This document shows, piece by piece, positions 52,467-61,043 of a stretch of 64,000 bases of DNA (position 1 is the stretch's first letter; every line of letters starts with the position of its first letter). Location: contig JACJYS010000006.1 in assembly GCA_020635995.1 (NCBI GenBank), positions 62,001 to 126,000 on the forward strand, in the 5' to 3' direction. Below the pieces are notes generated by a model. The model made no database searches. It worked only from the letters and a program-made list of their open reading frames with translations, and had not been told where the DNA came from. This stretch comes from Chitinophagales bacterium (GTDB lineage: Bacteria; Bacteroidota; Bacteroidia; Chitinophagales; UBA8649). Made by a program: the position numbers and the translations under genes.

Positions 52467-54056
52467 ATGCAAAAAACTCAAAATATAACTATTAACGCTA
52501 AAGTATCTGAAGCTTATAAAGAGATACTTACAGATGATGCTTTAGAATTTGTAGCCGCCTTACAAGAAAAATTTAACGCCAGAAGATTAGACTTGTTAAA
52601 ACAACGTGAAGTGCGTCAGCATGAAATTGACAATGGTAAAATGCCCGATTTCTTGCCGGAAACTAAAGAAATAAGAGAAGGAAACTGGAAATGTGCTCCG
52701 CAGCCAAAAGATTTATTAGATAGACGAGTGGAAATAACCGGTCCAGTAGATAGGAAAATGGTAATTAATGCCTTAAACTCCGGTGCTAAAATGTTTATGG
52801 CAGATTTTGAAGATAGCAATGCTCCTTCGTGGGAAAACAATATAGAAGGACAAATAAACTTGCGTGATGCCAATTTAGGAACTATAACTTATAAGCATCC
52901 TGCAAAAGATAAAACATATAAACTAAATGATAAAGTGGCTACTTTATTGGTTCGCCCAAGAGGATGGCATTTAAACGAAAAGCATGTAACTTTTAACGGA
53001 GAAGTTTTAAGTGGCTCGCTATTTGATTTTGGCTTATATTTCTTTCACAATGCTAAAACTTTAATAGAAAAAGGCAGTGGACCATATTTTTATTTACCCA
53101 AATTAGAAAGCCATTTAGAAGCTCGCTTGTGGAATGATGTTTTTGTTTTTGCACAAGATTATATAGGAATACCGCAAGGAACTATAAAAGCTACTGTTTT
53201 AGTAGAAACAATTTTAGCTTCATTTGAACTAAACGAAATTTTATACGAGCTAAGAGAACACTCATCGGGTTTAAACTGTGGTCGTTGGGATTATATTTTC
53301 TCTTACATCAAGCGGTTTAGAAATGTAGAAGGTTTTGTTATGCCCGATAGAAGCCAAGTAGGCATGACCGTACCTTTTATGAAAGCATATTCTCATTTAG
53401 TAATAAAAACTTGTCATAAGCGTGGCGTGCATGCTATGGGCGGTATGGCTGCTCAAATTCCTATTAAAAATGATGAAATAGCCAATAATGCAGCTATAGA
53501 AAAAGTACGCCAAGATAAGCTTAGAGAAGCCAAAGACGGACATGATGGAACATGGGTAGCCCATCCGGGATTAGTAAAAGTAGCCATGGATGTTTTTGAT
53601 GAATATATGCCCAATGCAAACCAGTTGGATAAACTAAGAGAAGATGTAAATGTATCAGCTCAAAATTTAATAGAAGTACCAAAAGGAACAATTACTGAAA
53701 ATGGTTTAAGACTAAATATAAATGTAGGTATTTTGTATATAGAAAGCTGGTTGCGTGGCGTAGGAGCAGCAGCAATTTACAATTTAATGGAAGATGCCGC
53801 TACAGCAGAAATTTCAAGAACACAAGTTTGGCAATGGATAAAATACAATTCAAAATTAGATGATGGCAGAACCATTACTTATGATTTGTATAAAGAATTT
53901 TTGCCTGAAGAATTAGAAAAAATAGAAAAATATGTAGGAAGCGAAGCCTATAAAAACGGAAAATTTAAAGAAGCGGTAGCATTATTTGATAAACTAATTT
54001 CAACTGAAGATTTTGCAGAATTTTTAACCCTGCCTGCCTACCAATTATTAGACTAA
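52467..54056 (+). CDS. aceB: Malate synthase A
   Basis: 529 residues, starting at the ATG at 52467 (MQKTQNITINAKVSE). Longer open frames upstream run through the promoter and palindrome, so I rejected them. Signature segments FMADFEDSNAPSWEN, RPRGWHLNEKH, YLPKLESHLEARLWND, LNCGRWDYIFSYIKRF and MGGMAAQIP are all present, with the catalytic residues of the MSA form. Condenses glyoxylate with acetyl-CoA to malate. First gene of the aceB-aceA unit; gap to aceA is 51 bases without a terminator. Confidence 0.97.
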   Translation: MQKTQNITINAKVSEAYKEILTDDALEFVAALQEKFNARRLDLLKQREVRQHEIDNGKMPDFLPETKEIREGNWKCAPQPKDLLDRRVEITGPVDRKMVINALNSGAKMFMADFEDSNAPSWENNIEGQINLRDANLGTITYKHPAKDKTYKLNDKVATLLVRPRGWHLNEKHVTFNGEVLSGSLFDFGLYFFHNAKTLIEKGSGPYFYLPKLESHLEARLWNDVFVFAQDYIGIPQGTIKATVLVETILASFELNEILYELREHSSGLNCGRWDYIFSYIKRFRNVEGFVMPDRSQVGMTVPFMKAYSHLVIKTCHKRGVHAMGGMAAQIPIKNDEIANNAAIEKVRQDKLREAKDGHDGTWVAHPGLVKVAMDVFDEYMPNANQLDKLREDVNVSAQNLIEVPKGTITENGLRLNINVGILYIESWLRGVGAAAIYNLMEDAATAEISRTQVWQWIKYNSKLDDGRTITYDLYKEFLPEELEKIEKYVGSEAYKNGKFKEAVALFDKLISTEDFAEFLTLPAYQLLD

Positions 54057-54107
54057 TTAAAAAAGCATTTTAAAACAAAAAATATTATTAAACATTAGAT
54101 AAAAAAC

Positions 54108-55697
54108 ATGAAAAATTTACAAAATAATTATGTTTCGGCATTAGAAACCGTTCAAAAACTTAAAGCGAAGTATGGAAATACTTGGGGAGAAATTAAACCG
54201 GAATATGCAGCACGCATGTATGCTCAAAACCGTTTTAAAACAGGCGTAGATATAGCAAAATATACCGCAGCTATTATGCGTAAAGATATGGCAGAGTACG
54301 ATGCAGACAGCACAAAATATACACAATCTTTAGGTGCATGGCATGGCTTTATTGCTCAGCAAACTATGATTGCCGTAAAAAAGCACCATAAAACTACCAA
54401 AAAAAGATACATCTATTTATCGGGTTGGATGGTAGCGGCTTTAAGGTCAGAATTTGGTCCTTTACCAGACCAATCAATGCACGAAAAAACAGCAGTACCT
54501 TCTTTAATTGAAGAAATATATAATTTCTTAAAACAAGCAGATGCTACTGAATTAAATGATTTATTTCGTAGAAAAGCAGCAGGAGAAGACGTACAAGATT
54601 TAATTGATAATTTTGAAACGCATGTAGTGCCTATTATTGCTGATATTGATGCGGGTTTTGGAAATGAAGAAGCTACCTATTTATTAGCTAAAAAAATGAT
54701 AGAAGCGGGTGCTTGTGCCATTCAAATAGAAAATCAAGTATCTGATGCTAAGCAATGTGGACACCAAGACGGTAAAGTAACCGTTCCTCATGAAGATTTT
54801 ATTGCAAAACTAAATGCCGTACGTTACGCATTTTTAGAGTTAGGTGTAGAAGATGGAATTATAGTAGCTCGTACCGATTCTGAAGGTGCCAGTTTAACAC
54901 AAAAATTACCGGTATCTACCATGCCTGGCGATTTAGCTTCTCAATATTTAGATTTTGTAGATGCCGAAGAAGTAAGTATTGACGAAGTAAATGATAATGA
55001 TGTATTATTAAAACGCAATGGAAAATTAGTTCGTCCGGTACGTTTGCCTAATGGTTTATATAGTTTTAGAGCAGGTACAAATATAGACAGAGTAGTTTTA
55101 GATTGTGTAACAAGTTTGCAACACGGAGCAGATTTACTTTGGATAGAAACGCCTACTCCGGATATAGATGCAATAGCTACAATGATTAATAGAGTTAGAG
55201 AACAAGTGCCTAATGCAAAATTAGTTTACAATAATTCTCCATCATTTAACTGGACATTAAATTTCCGTAAGCAAGCATATAAGCGTTGGGAAGCAGCAGG
55301 AAAAGACCTTTCTGAATATGATGTAAACAACTTAATGAATGTGAAATACGATAATTCTGAGTTGGCTAAAGAAGCAGACGAAAGAATTAGAACTTTCCAA
55401 AAAGATTCGTCTAAACATGCGGGAATTTTCCATCACTTAATTACACTGCCAACTTATCATACAACGGCATTGCACATGAACGATCTTTCTGAAGGATACT
55501 TTGGAGAAGAAGGTATGTTAGCTTATGTAGGTGGTGTTCAGCGTCAAGAAATTAGAAAAGGCGTTGCTTGCGTTAAACACCAGCGTATGGCAGGTTCAGA
55601 TTTAGGCGATGACCATAAAGAATTTTTTGCCGGAGATAAAGCATTGAAAGCAGGTGGTGTTAAAAATACTTCTAACCAATTTGAAGTAGTAAAATAA
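54108..55697 (+). CDS. aceA: Isocitrate lyase
   Basis: 529 residues, the long form of the family. Catalytic C217 in the motif KQCGH (the usual KKCGH with Gln), the metal-binding IADIDAGFGNEEATY, and TPTPDIDAIATMI with the NSPSFNW segment are visible. Splits isocitrate into glyoxylate and succinate, bypassing the CO2-losing steps of the TCA cycle. Together with aceB it allows growth on acetyl-CoA from the neighbouring beta-oxidation genes. Ends before a strong terminator. Confidence 0.97.
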   Translation: MKNLQNNYVSALETVQKLKAKYGNTWGEIKPEYAARMYAQNRFKTGVDIAKYTAAIMRKDMAEYDADSTKYTQSLGAWHGFIAQQTMIAVKKHHKTTKKRYIYLSGWMVAALRSEFGPLPDQSMHEKTAVPSLIEEIYNFLKQADATELNDLFRRKAAGEDVQDLIDNFETHVVPIIADIDAGFGNEEATYLLAKKMIEAGACAIQIENQVSDAKQCGHQDGKVTVPHEDFIAKLNAVRYAFLELGVEDGIIVARTDSEGASLTQKLPVSTMPGDLASQYLDFVDAEEVSIDEVNDNDVLLKRNGKLVRPVRLPNGLYSFRAGTNIDRVVLDCVTSLQHGADLLWIETPTPDIDAIATMINRVREQVPNAKLVYNNSPSFNWTLNFRKQAYKRWEAAGKDLSEYDVNNLMNVKYDNSELAKEADERIRTFQKDSSKHAGIFHHLITLPTYHTTALHMNDLSEGYFGEEGMLAYVGGVQRQEIRKGVACVKHQRMAGSDLGDDHKEFFAGDKALKAGGVKNTSNQFEVVK

Positions 55698-55767
55698 TAA
55701 TAGAAACTAAACAGTTTCGTTAAAATATAGTTTGGTTTGGTAATACCAATACACTGTGTTGGTATAT

Positions 55768-55806
55768 AAAGTCCGTAGGAATTTCTTTTCTACGGACTTT
55801 TTTTGT
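55768..55806 (+). terminator. Terminator of the aceBA operon
   Basis: Stem AAAGTCCGTAG/CTACGGACTTT, 11 base pairs with an 11-base loop, followed by a T-tract. A weaker hairpin (ATACCAA..TTGGTAT) lies just upstream. Confidence 0.9.
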
Positions 55807-55829
55807 AATTTTATATTACAATTTATCTT

Positions 55830-56798
55830 ATGAAATCTCATTATTACATTTTATTGCTTGTTTTATTGGTATCTTTTAATCAGTGCAAAAAAAAATATGA
55901 AAAAGCAGGCTTACAAGAGTTTTCTAATTTTGGAAGCAACAAAGGAAACCTCAATGCTTATTTTTATGAACCGGAAAATGTGCAAAGTAATGCTCCTTTG
56001 TTAGTAGCTTTGCATGGCTGCACTCAAAATGCTTTAGAAATGTCTTTGTGTACAGGTTGGGACGAGCTGGCAGACAGGTATGGCTTTTACGTATTGTACC
56101 CCGAGCAAAAAACAATAAACAATGCCACCAAATGTTTTAATTGGTTTTTAGAAGGAGATATTAATAAAAATCAAGGCGAAGTGTCGTCAATAAATGATAT
56201 GATAAACAAATTAGTTGCCACCAAAAGTATAAATACTTCTCAAATTTATATAACGGGGTTATCGGCAGGAGGAGCTATGACTATGGCAATGGTAAGTTGC
56301 TATCCTCAAACATTTAAAGGAGCAATAGTAATGGCTGGCGTTCCATATAAAGCTGCCACTAATATTTACGAATCTATACCCGCATCAAAAGGCGAAATAG
56401 ATAAAACGCCAGAACAGTGGGGCGATTTAGTGCGAGCTCAAAATCCTGCTTATTCAGGTTCGTTTCCTGTTTTAAGTGTAGTACATGGCACAGACGATAA
56501 TGTGGTAAATTATCAAAATGCATTAGAAATTGTGGATCAATGGAGTGATATTTTAAATATAGATTTGCAAAATAGAACTTCCTCAAGCTACAATGCCGAA
56601 GTGAGAGATATTCAGTATTTTAATTCGGCTAATATGCCTCAAATTCAGTTGTATGAAATAAACAATTTAGGACATAATGTAGCATTAGATCCCGGCACGG
56701 GTATAGAGCAAGGCGGAGATGATACCCAACAATATACTAAAGATAAAGATTTTTACTCCTGCTATTGGGCAGGCAAGTTTATTGGATTGATAGACTAA
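55830..56798 (+). CDS. PHB-depolymerase-family esterase, lipoprotein
   Basis: 322 residues. Lipobox-like FNQC with Cys19. LVALHGCTQNALEM is the oxyanion-hole strand; the nucleophile is S145 in ITGLSAGGAM; VHGTDDNVVNY gives the acid, and NNLGHNVALDPG the His. Similar to short-chain polyhydroxyalkanoate depolymerase/feruloyl-esterase enzymes that release acyl groups outside the cell. The acyl products could feed the lipid pathway encoded upstream, but this is inference. Confidence 0.88.
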   Translation: MKSHYYILLLVLLVSFNQCKKKYEKAGLQEFSNFGSNKGNLNAYFYEPENVQSNAPLLVALHGCTQNALEMSLCTGWDELADRYGFYVLYPEQKTINNATKCFNWFLEGDINKNQGEVSSINDMINKLVATKSINTSQIYITGLSAGGAMTMAMVSCYPQTFKGAIVMAGVPYKAATNIYESIPASKGEIDKTPEQWGDLVRAQNPAYSGSFPVLSVVHGTDDNVVNYQNALEIVDQWSDILNIDLQNRTSSSYNAEVRDIQYFNSANMPQIQLYEINNLGHNVALDPGTGIEQGGDDTQQYTKDKDFYSCYWAGKFIGLID

Positions 56799-56844
56799 TT
56801 TACAAAAGAGGCACGAATACAGTAACACAAGGACGTACTCGTTT

Positions 56845-56885
56845 CGGTTCGTCTTTGCGAACGGAGTGAAGCAATCTACGGGACT
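56845..56885 (+). repeat. Fragment of the common CGTCATTGCGAAxGAAGTGAAGCAATC type repeat
   Basis: CGTCTTTGCGAACGGAGTGA followed by AGCAATCTACGG. Similar pieces occur at 57831-57876 and, in variant form, at 45318-45351. No gene is found in 56799-57011. Confidence 0.5.
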
Positions 56886-57011
56886 ACAGTTTGCCAATGA
56901 GAAAGGAGCTTGATAATTGCATTTTGTTGTATGGCGGTTGAAGGGAAATTATGAACTGCAAAAAGATATATATTGATAGCAACCACCTACTAACTGCGTT
57001 CGGTATATTTG

Positions 57012-57335
57012 TTATATTGCTAATTTCTTATGATTGAGTTCAACATTGAAATTTACTTTAGCACCTAATGCTTCAAACACTTTCAAAATTGTTTCAAATC
57101 TTGCGTTCTTAACGCTATTCTCAATTTTAGAAATTTGAGCTTTTTGTACACCAACAAGGTTGCCTAATTGTTCTTGTGTCAAATTGCGTTCTTGTCTTGC
57201 TTGTTTAATGGCTTGTCCTAACAAGTCTATTCTCAACTCGTTTTCAAACGCTTCACGTTTTTTAGTGCCTCGCTTACCAATGTGTTTGTCTATCATTGTA
57301 TCAAGCGAAACGGTTTTAAATTTATTTGTTGCCAT
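57012..57335 (-). CDS. HigA-type antitoxin with Xre helix-turn-helix
   Basis: 107 residues. HTH over about 50-90 (ERNLTQEQLGNLVGVQKAQI then SKIENSVKNARFETILKVFE). Starts after the toxin with a two-base gap on the same strand, toxin-first order as in HigBA. Binds its promoter and neutralises the partner. Confidence 0.9.
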   Translation of the reverse strand: MATNKFKTVSLDTMIDKHIGKRGTKKREAFENELRIDLLGQAIKQARQERNLTQEQLGNLVGVQKAQISKIENSVKNARFETILKVFEALGAKVNFNVELNHKKLAI

Positions 57336-57337
57336 AA

Positions 57338-57685
57338 CTAATTATTTTTTGTCTTATTTTCAAAATATTGCTTTCTTATTTCTTCGGCTTTCTTAATTTC
57401 CTTTGATGGCGTTTTTTGTGTCTTTTTCAAAATTCCGTGTGTTGCCACTACCAAAGTTTCTTTGCCCCCTGTTTTGTCCCAAAACGAAAAAAGCCGATGC
57501 GCTTTACTTTTATACAAAGTCCTAAATTCCCAAATGAAGTCGTTTAATTTTTTGAAAAGTTCATTATCGTTCACAAATTGAGCTTTCTTGATATTATAGT
57601 AAACTTTTTCTCTTGTTTTATCATCAAGATTCTCTAAAAACTCAACTGCTTCGGGCAATAATTCTATGTCAAAGTTTGGCTTCAT
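57338..57685 (-). CDS. RelE/Gp49-like (HigB-type) toxin
   Basis: 115 residues: ELLPEAVEFLENLDDKTREK, then FKKLNDFIWEFRTLYKSKAH, RLFSFWDKTGGKETLVVATH, and GILKKTQKTPSKEIKKAEEI, all typical of the phage Gp49/HigB branch of ribosome-dependent mRNA endonucleases. Conserved basic residues remain in the last third. Complete length, so probably active. No promoter motif of the TAnnTTTG type could be assigned with confidence. Confidence 0.9.
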   Translation of the reverse strand: MKPNFDIELLPEAVEFLENLDDKTREKVYYNIKKAQFVNDNELFKKLNDFIWEFRTLYKSKAHRLFSFWDKTGGKETLVVATHGILKKTQKTPSKEIKKAEEIRKQYFENKTKNN

Positions 57686-57770
57686 TCATAATTTTCATCA
57701 AAGATAAAAATTTCCCAATTGGGAAACAAATATTTTACTTGAAATTTATATCAAATCTTATTTGAGTTTA

Positions 57771-57876
57771 ACCCTGTCAGGGTCTTTGGCGTAGCCTTTG
57801 ACCCTGACAGGGTAATAGTCACAGTAAGACGTCATTGCGAAAAAAATTATTCCTCCGTCATAATTTTTTTCGCAAT
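57771..57876. repeat. Two perfect hairpins between the HigBA-type module and pirin
   Basis: Stem 1: 57771-57784 (ACCCTGTCAGGGTC) with 57800-57813 (GACCCTGACAGGGT); each arm is itself nearly palindromic. Stem 2: 57834-57850 with 57860-57876, 17 perfect pairs (ATTGCGAAAAAAATTAT). Both lie outside coding sequence in the 332-base gap 57686-58017; stem 2 belongs to the TTGCGA repeat type. No T-tract terminator is evident for a neighbouring gene. Confidence 0.7.
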
Positions 57877-57982
57877 CTCATTTCCTTGAATAACTATCCA
57901 TCTTTTTTAAGGAGGAAGCCAATATTGGATTGTTATAGCTACGAACTTACCATACATCAATGCACCGTATTTTTAAGCATCG

Positions 57983-57990
57983 TAATTTTG
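57983..57990 (+). promoter_or_regulatory. -7 promoter box of the pirin gene
   Basis: TAATTTTG, an exact -7 match, 27 bases upstream of the ATG at 58018. An unusual strong Shine-Dalgarno (AAGGAG, 58006-58011) lies six bases from the start codon, uncommon in this window. Confidence 0.5.
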
Positions 57991-58017
57991 CATTATAAAA
58001 TAAAAAAGGAGTAAAAA

Positions 58018-58896
58018 ATGAAAACAAGAAATGTAGAAATGGTAGCCACGCCAACTGCCCCTCACTTTGTGGGCGATGGCTTTAGAGTACACAACTTTAT
58101 ACCCAGCTATCCACGCTTAGATATGTATAGAATGAGTCCGTTTATTATGTTAGATTATAATTCAAAATTTACGTTTCCGCCAAGCGACAAACCAAAAGGC
58201 GTAGGCGTGCATCCGCACCGCGGTTTTGAAACGGTAACTATAGCTTACAAAGGAAAAGTAGAACATCATGATTCTGCCGGAGGCGGTGGCGTAATAAGCG
58301 AAGGCGATGTACAATGGATGACAGCCGCCAGCGGAGTTTTGCACAAAGAATACCACGAAACTGAGTGGAGCAAAAAAGGTGGCGAGTTTCAAATGGTGCA
58401 ACTTTGGGTTAATTTGCCGGCAAAGTACAAAATGAGTTCGCCTAAATATCAAGCTATAGAAAACGCAAGTATGAACAAAGTAGCTTTGGCTAATAATGGT
58501 GGTTTTGTAGAGGTTATAGCCGGAGAATATGAAGGCGTAAAAGGTAATGCCACTACGTTTAGCCCGCTTCATTTGTTAAATGCCAGAATGAATAAAGGCG
58601 GAAAGGCTACCTTTAATTTTCCTAAAAATTACAATACGGCTGTGTTGGTTCTTGAAGGAGAAATAACTATAAATAACACAGAAAAAGTACAGTCAGATAA
58701 CCTTGCTTTAATGGCAAATGATGGCGAGCAATTTAGCATAGAAGCAACAGAAAATGCAGTAGTATTAATTTTAAGTGGCGAACCAATAAATGAACCTATA
58801 GCTGCTCATGGTCCGTTTGTAATGAACACCCGTCAAGAGTTGGTAGAGGCGTTTAATGATTTTAACCAAGGCAAATTTGGCTATTTAGAAGAGTAG
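58018..58896 (+). CDS. Pirin-family protein
   Basis: 292 residues. Double cupin: HPHRGFETVTIAYKG carries the metal-ligand His pair, and SEGDVQWMTAASGVLHKEYH is the conserved second motif. Some pirins are quercetin dioxygenases or redox-responsive co-regulators; the function of this one cannot be assigned. It has its own promoter and terminator and thus is a single gene unit. Confidence 0.93.
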   Translation: MKTRNVEMVATPTAPHFVGDGFRVHNFIPSYPRLDMYRMSPFIMLDYNSKFTFPPSDKPKGVGVHPHRGFETVTIAYKGKVEHHDSAGGGGVISEGDVQWMTAASGVLHKEYHETEWSKKGGEFQMVQLWVNLPAKYKMSSPKYQAIENASMNKVALANNGGFVEVIAGEYEGVKGNATTFSPLHLLNARMNKGGKATFNFPKNYNTAVLVLEGEITINNTEKVQSDNLALMANDGEQFSIEATENAVVLILSGEPINEPIAAHGPFVMNTRQELVEAFNDFNQGKFGYLEE

Positions 58897-58910
58897 ATAG
58901 GATAGAACTA

Positions 58911-58948
58911 AAGTTCCGATTTTTTTCTGAAGATTCGGAACTTTTTTC
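58911..58948 (+). terminator. Terminator of the pirin gene
   Basis: Stem AAGTTCCGA/TCGGAACTT with a 14-base loop, followed by a T-tract. Confidence 0.85.
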
Positions 58949-58965
58949 TTAAAAAATCTGTCAAT

Positions 58966-59100
58966 TTATACCAATTGTTAACACAAAATAGTCTAATCTA
59001 TTTTGTGTTTTACAATGGTAAATGCCGATAGAGCAATATATTTAGTACAATAAAGCGAAGGCGAAATTGGACTATTATATATTCCTAATCGGTATTAGAT
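58966..59100 (+). repeat. Fullest copy of the short palindromic dispersed repeat
   Basis: Begins with the palindrome TACCAATTGTTAACACAAAA folding onto CTATTTTGTGTTTTACAATGGTA (58969-59020; the perfect part is AACACAAAATAG/CTATTTTGTGTT). Then come AATGCC, TTTAGTACAATA, GCGAAGGCGAAATTGG and ATTCCTAATCGGTATTAGATAC. Shorter copies are at 10620, 44128 and 52314. No gene within; it fills the gap before the DsbA-like gene. Confidence 0.6.
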
Positions 59101-59122
59101 ACTTTGTAAAAAAAAATTAAAA

Positions 59123-59833
59123 ATGAAAATAGAAATATGGAGTGATGTGATGTGTCCTTTTTGCTATATTGGCAAAAGAAATTTTGAAGAGGCTTTACAT
59201 CAATTTAAAGATAAAAATGAAATTGATGTGGAATGGAAAAGTTTTCAATTAGACCCTACCATTCCCGAAAATATGCCACACACCAATGTACTTGAATATC
59301 TTGCTCAAAAAAAAGGTATGAGTAAAGAGCAAACCAAACAATCTATGAGCCAAGTAACAGAAATGGCAAAAAGTGTAGGATTGGAGCTAAATTTTGATAC
59401 GGCATTGGTTGCCAATTCCTTAAAAGCACATCGCCTTATTCAAAAAGCAAAAGAAAAAGGTTTAGGAGCACAAGCAGAAGAACGTCTATTTAAAGCTCAT
59501 TTTGTAGAAGGCAAAGACTTTGGGAATATAAACGTTTTAAAAGAATTAGGTATAGATATTGGGCTTAAGCCGGAAGATATTGACCAAGCAATGCAAAAAG
59601 ATGAATATGAATATCAAGTGAAATTAGATATTCAAGAAGCCAGACAGCTTGGCGTAAATGGTGTTCCATTTTTTGTTTTTAACAGGAAATACGGTATTTC
59701 CGGAGCACAACCAACAAAAGTATTTACCAATACTTTAGAGCAGTCTTTTGCTGAATGGCGAAAAGAAAATCCTGCGAGCAAATTAAATATTACCCAAGGT
59801 CCGGCTTGTGATATAGAGGGTAATTGTGATTAA
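59123..59833 (+). CDS. DsbA-family thiol oxidoreductase (FrnE-like)
   Basis: 236 residues. Active-site CPFC at 11-14 in SDVMCPFCYIGKRNFE, thioredoxin fold with an inserted helical domain, and the cis-Pro loop NGVPFFVFN near residue 172. No signal peptide, so it is the cytoplasmic FrnE-type rather than periplasmic DsbA. The C-terminal GPACDIEGNC adds another Cys pair. Substrate unknown; likely protects or oxidises proteins under stress. Confidence 0.92.
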   Translation: MKIEIWSDVMCPFCYIGKRNFEEALHQFKDKNEIDVEWKSFQLDPTIPENMPHTNVLEYLAQKKGMSKEQTKQSMSQVTEMAKSVGLELNFDTALVANSLKAHRLIQKAKEKGLGAQAEERLFKAHFVEGKDFGNINVLKELGIDIGLKPEDIDQAMQKDEYEYQVKLDIQEARQLGVNGVPFFVFNRKYGISGAQPTKVFTNTLEQSFAEWRKENPASKLNITQGPACDIEGNCD

Positions 59834-59920
59834 TTTAAAAATTGGGAAAGCTAACCAAAATCAACCTTGAATTTGAAAACAGTATTATAATGGGGAAGGA
59901 TAAAAGAATTAAAATACATA

Positions 59921-60895
59921 ATGAAAGCAATAGTAGTAAGTAAAGCAGGAGAAAATCCAAAATTGGTAAATGATTTCCCTTTGCCCGAAAAACAAAATGA
60001 AAATGAAGTACTGCTACAAGTAAAATCTGTAGCTGTTAAGAATTTAGACAAATTAAGAGCCAGTGGCAAGCATTATTCTTTGAATTATGATGACGGCAAA
60101 GCAAAAATTGTAGGCATGGACGGTGTGGGAACATTGGGAGATGGTACAAGGGTTTACGCTGTGTCTAAAAATGGTATATTAGCAGAGCAGGCGTGGGTAC
60201 AGAAAGAGAGTATAGTTCCAATACCCAATAATTTAGATAGTGCTTTGGCGGCCGCCTTGCCCAATGCGGTAATGGGAGCAGCATTGGCACTTCGGTTTAG
60301 AGCTAAAATGAAGCAAAATAATGTGGTATTAGTAAACGGAGCTACGGGCGTAACGGGCAAAATAGCCGTTCAATTAGCTAAATTGTATGGAGCCAAACAC
60401 ATTATTGCTACGGGAAGAAATGAGCATGTTTTGGAAGAACTTTATACATTGGGAGCAAATAAAACCATAAACTTAAAAGCAGATAACGATTCTATAGTGC
60501 AACAAGTTAGAGCAATAAACAAAGAAACACCTATAGATGTGGTAATAGATTATTTGTGGGGCAAACCTGCCGAGTTTATTTTATCGGCATTAAAAAGCAA
60601 GGGCAATTATACGCACCAAACACGTTTTGTAACAGTAGGTGCCATGGCAGGCGATAACATAAATCTTTCCTCCGCTATTTTAAGAAGCACCGATATACAA
60701 ATTTTAGGTTCGGGATTAGGCACTTGGACAAGTGAAGAAACAAAAATATTAAATACCGAAATTTTGCCCGAAGCCTTTGACTTAGCCGCTAAAGGAGCAT
60801 TGCAGTTAAATATTGAAAGCATTGGTATAGAAGATGTAGAAACATATTGGCATAAAAAATTAGACAACGCCAAAAGATTAGTGGTAAATTTATAG
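59921..60895 (+). CDS. Medium-chain dehydrogenase/reductase, quinone-oxidoreductase-like
   Basis: 324 residues. N-terminal GroES-like fold (VVSKAGENPKLVNDFPL, IVGMDGVGTLGDGTRVYAV) and NADPH-binding Rossmann domain with VLVNGATGVTGKIAVQLAK. The catalytic-zinc Cys/His of classical alcohol dehydrogenases are absent, so it is of the zinc-free quinone-reductase type. Reduces a quinone or enone with NADPH. Not clearly operonic; 87 bases after the DsbA-like gene. Confidence 0.9.
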   Translation: MKAIVVSKAGENPKLVNDFPLPEKQNENEVLLQVKSVAVKNLDKLRASGKHYSLNYDDGKAKIVGMDGVGTLGDGTRVYAVSKNGILAEQAWVQKESIVPIPNNLDSALAAALPNAVMGAALALRFRAKMKQNNVVLVNGATGVTGKIAVQLAKLYGAKHIIATGRNEHVLEELYTLGANKTINLKADNDSIVQQVRAINKETPIDVVIDYLWGKPAEFILSALKSKGNYTHQTRFVTVGAMAGDNINLSSAILRSTDIQILGSGLGTWTSEETKILNTEILPEAFDLAAKGALQLNIESIGIEDVETYWHKKLDNAKRLVVNL

Positions 60896-61043
60896 TGAAG
60901 AAGTAAATTATGCCAATTATTACTCCAAAAATAACAATTTAATAAAATAATTTGATTTCATCTTTAAAAACACTAACTTAGATACTACCAACAAAAAAAC
61001 CAAGCCATAAAACAAGCATATTATTCATTTAAAATATACATTT

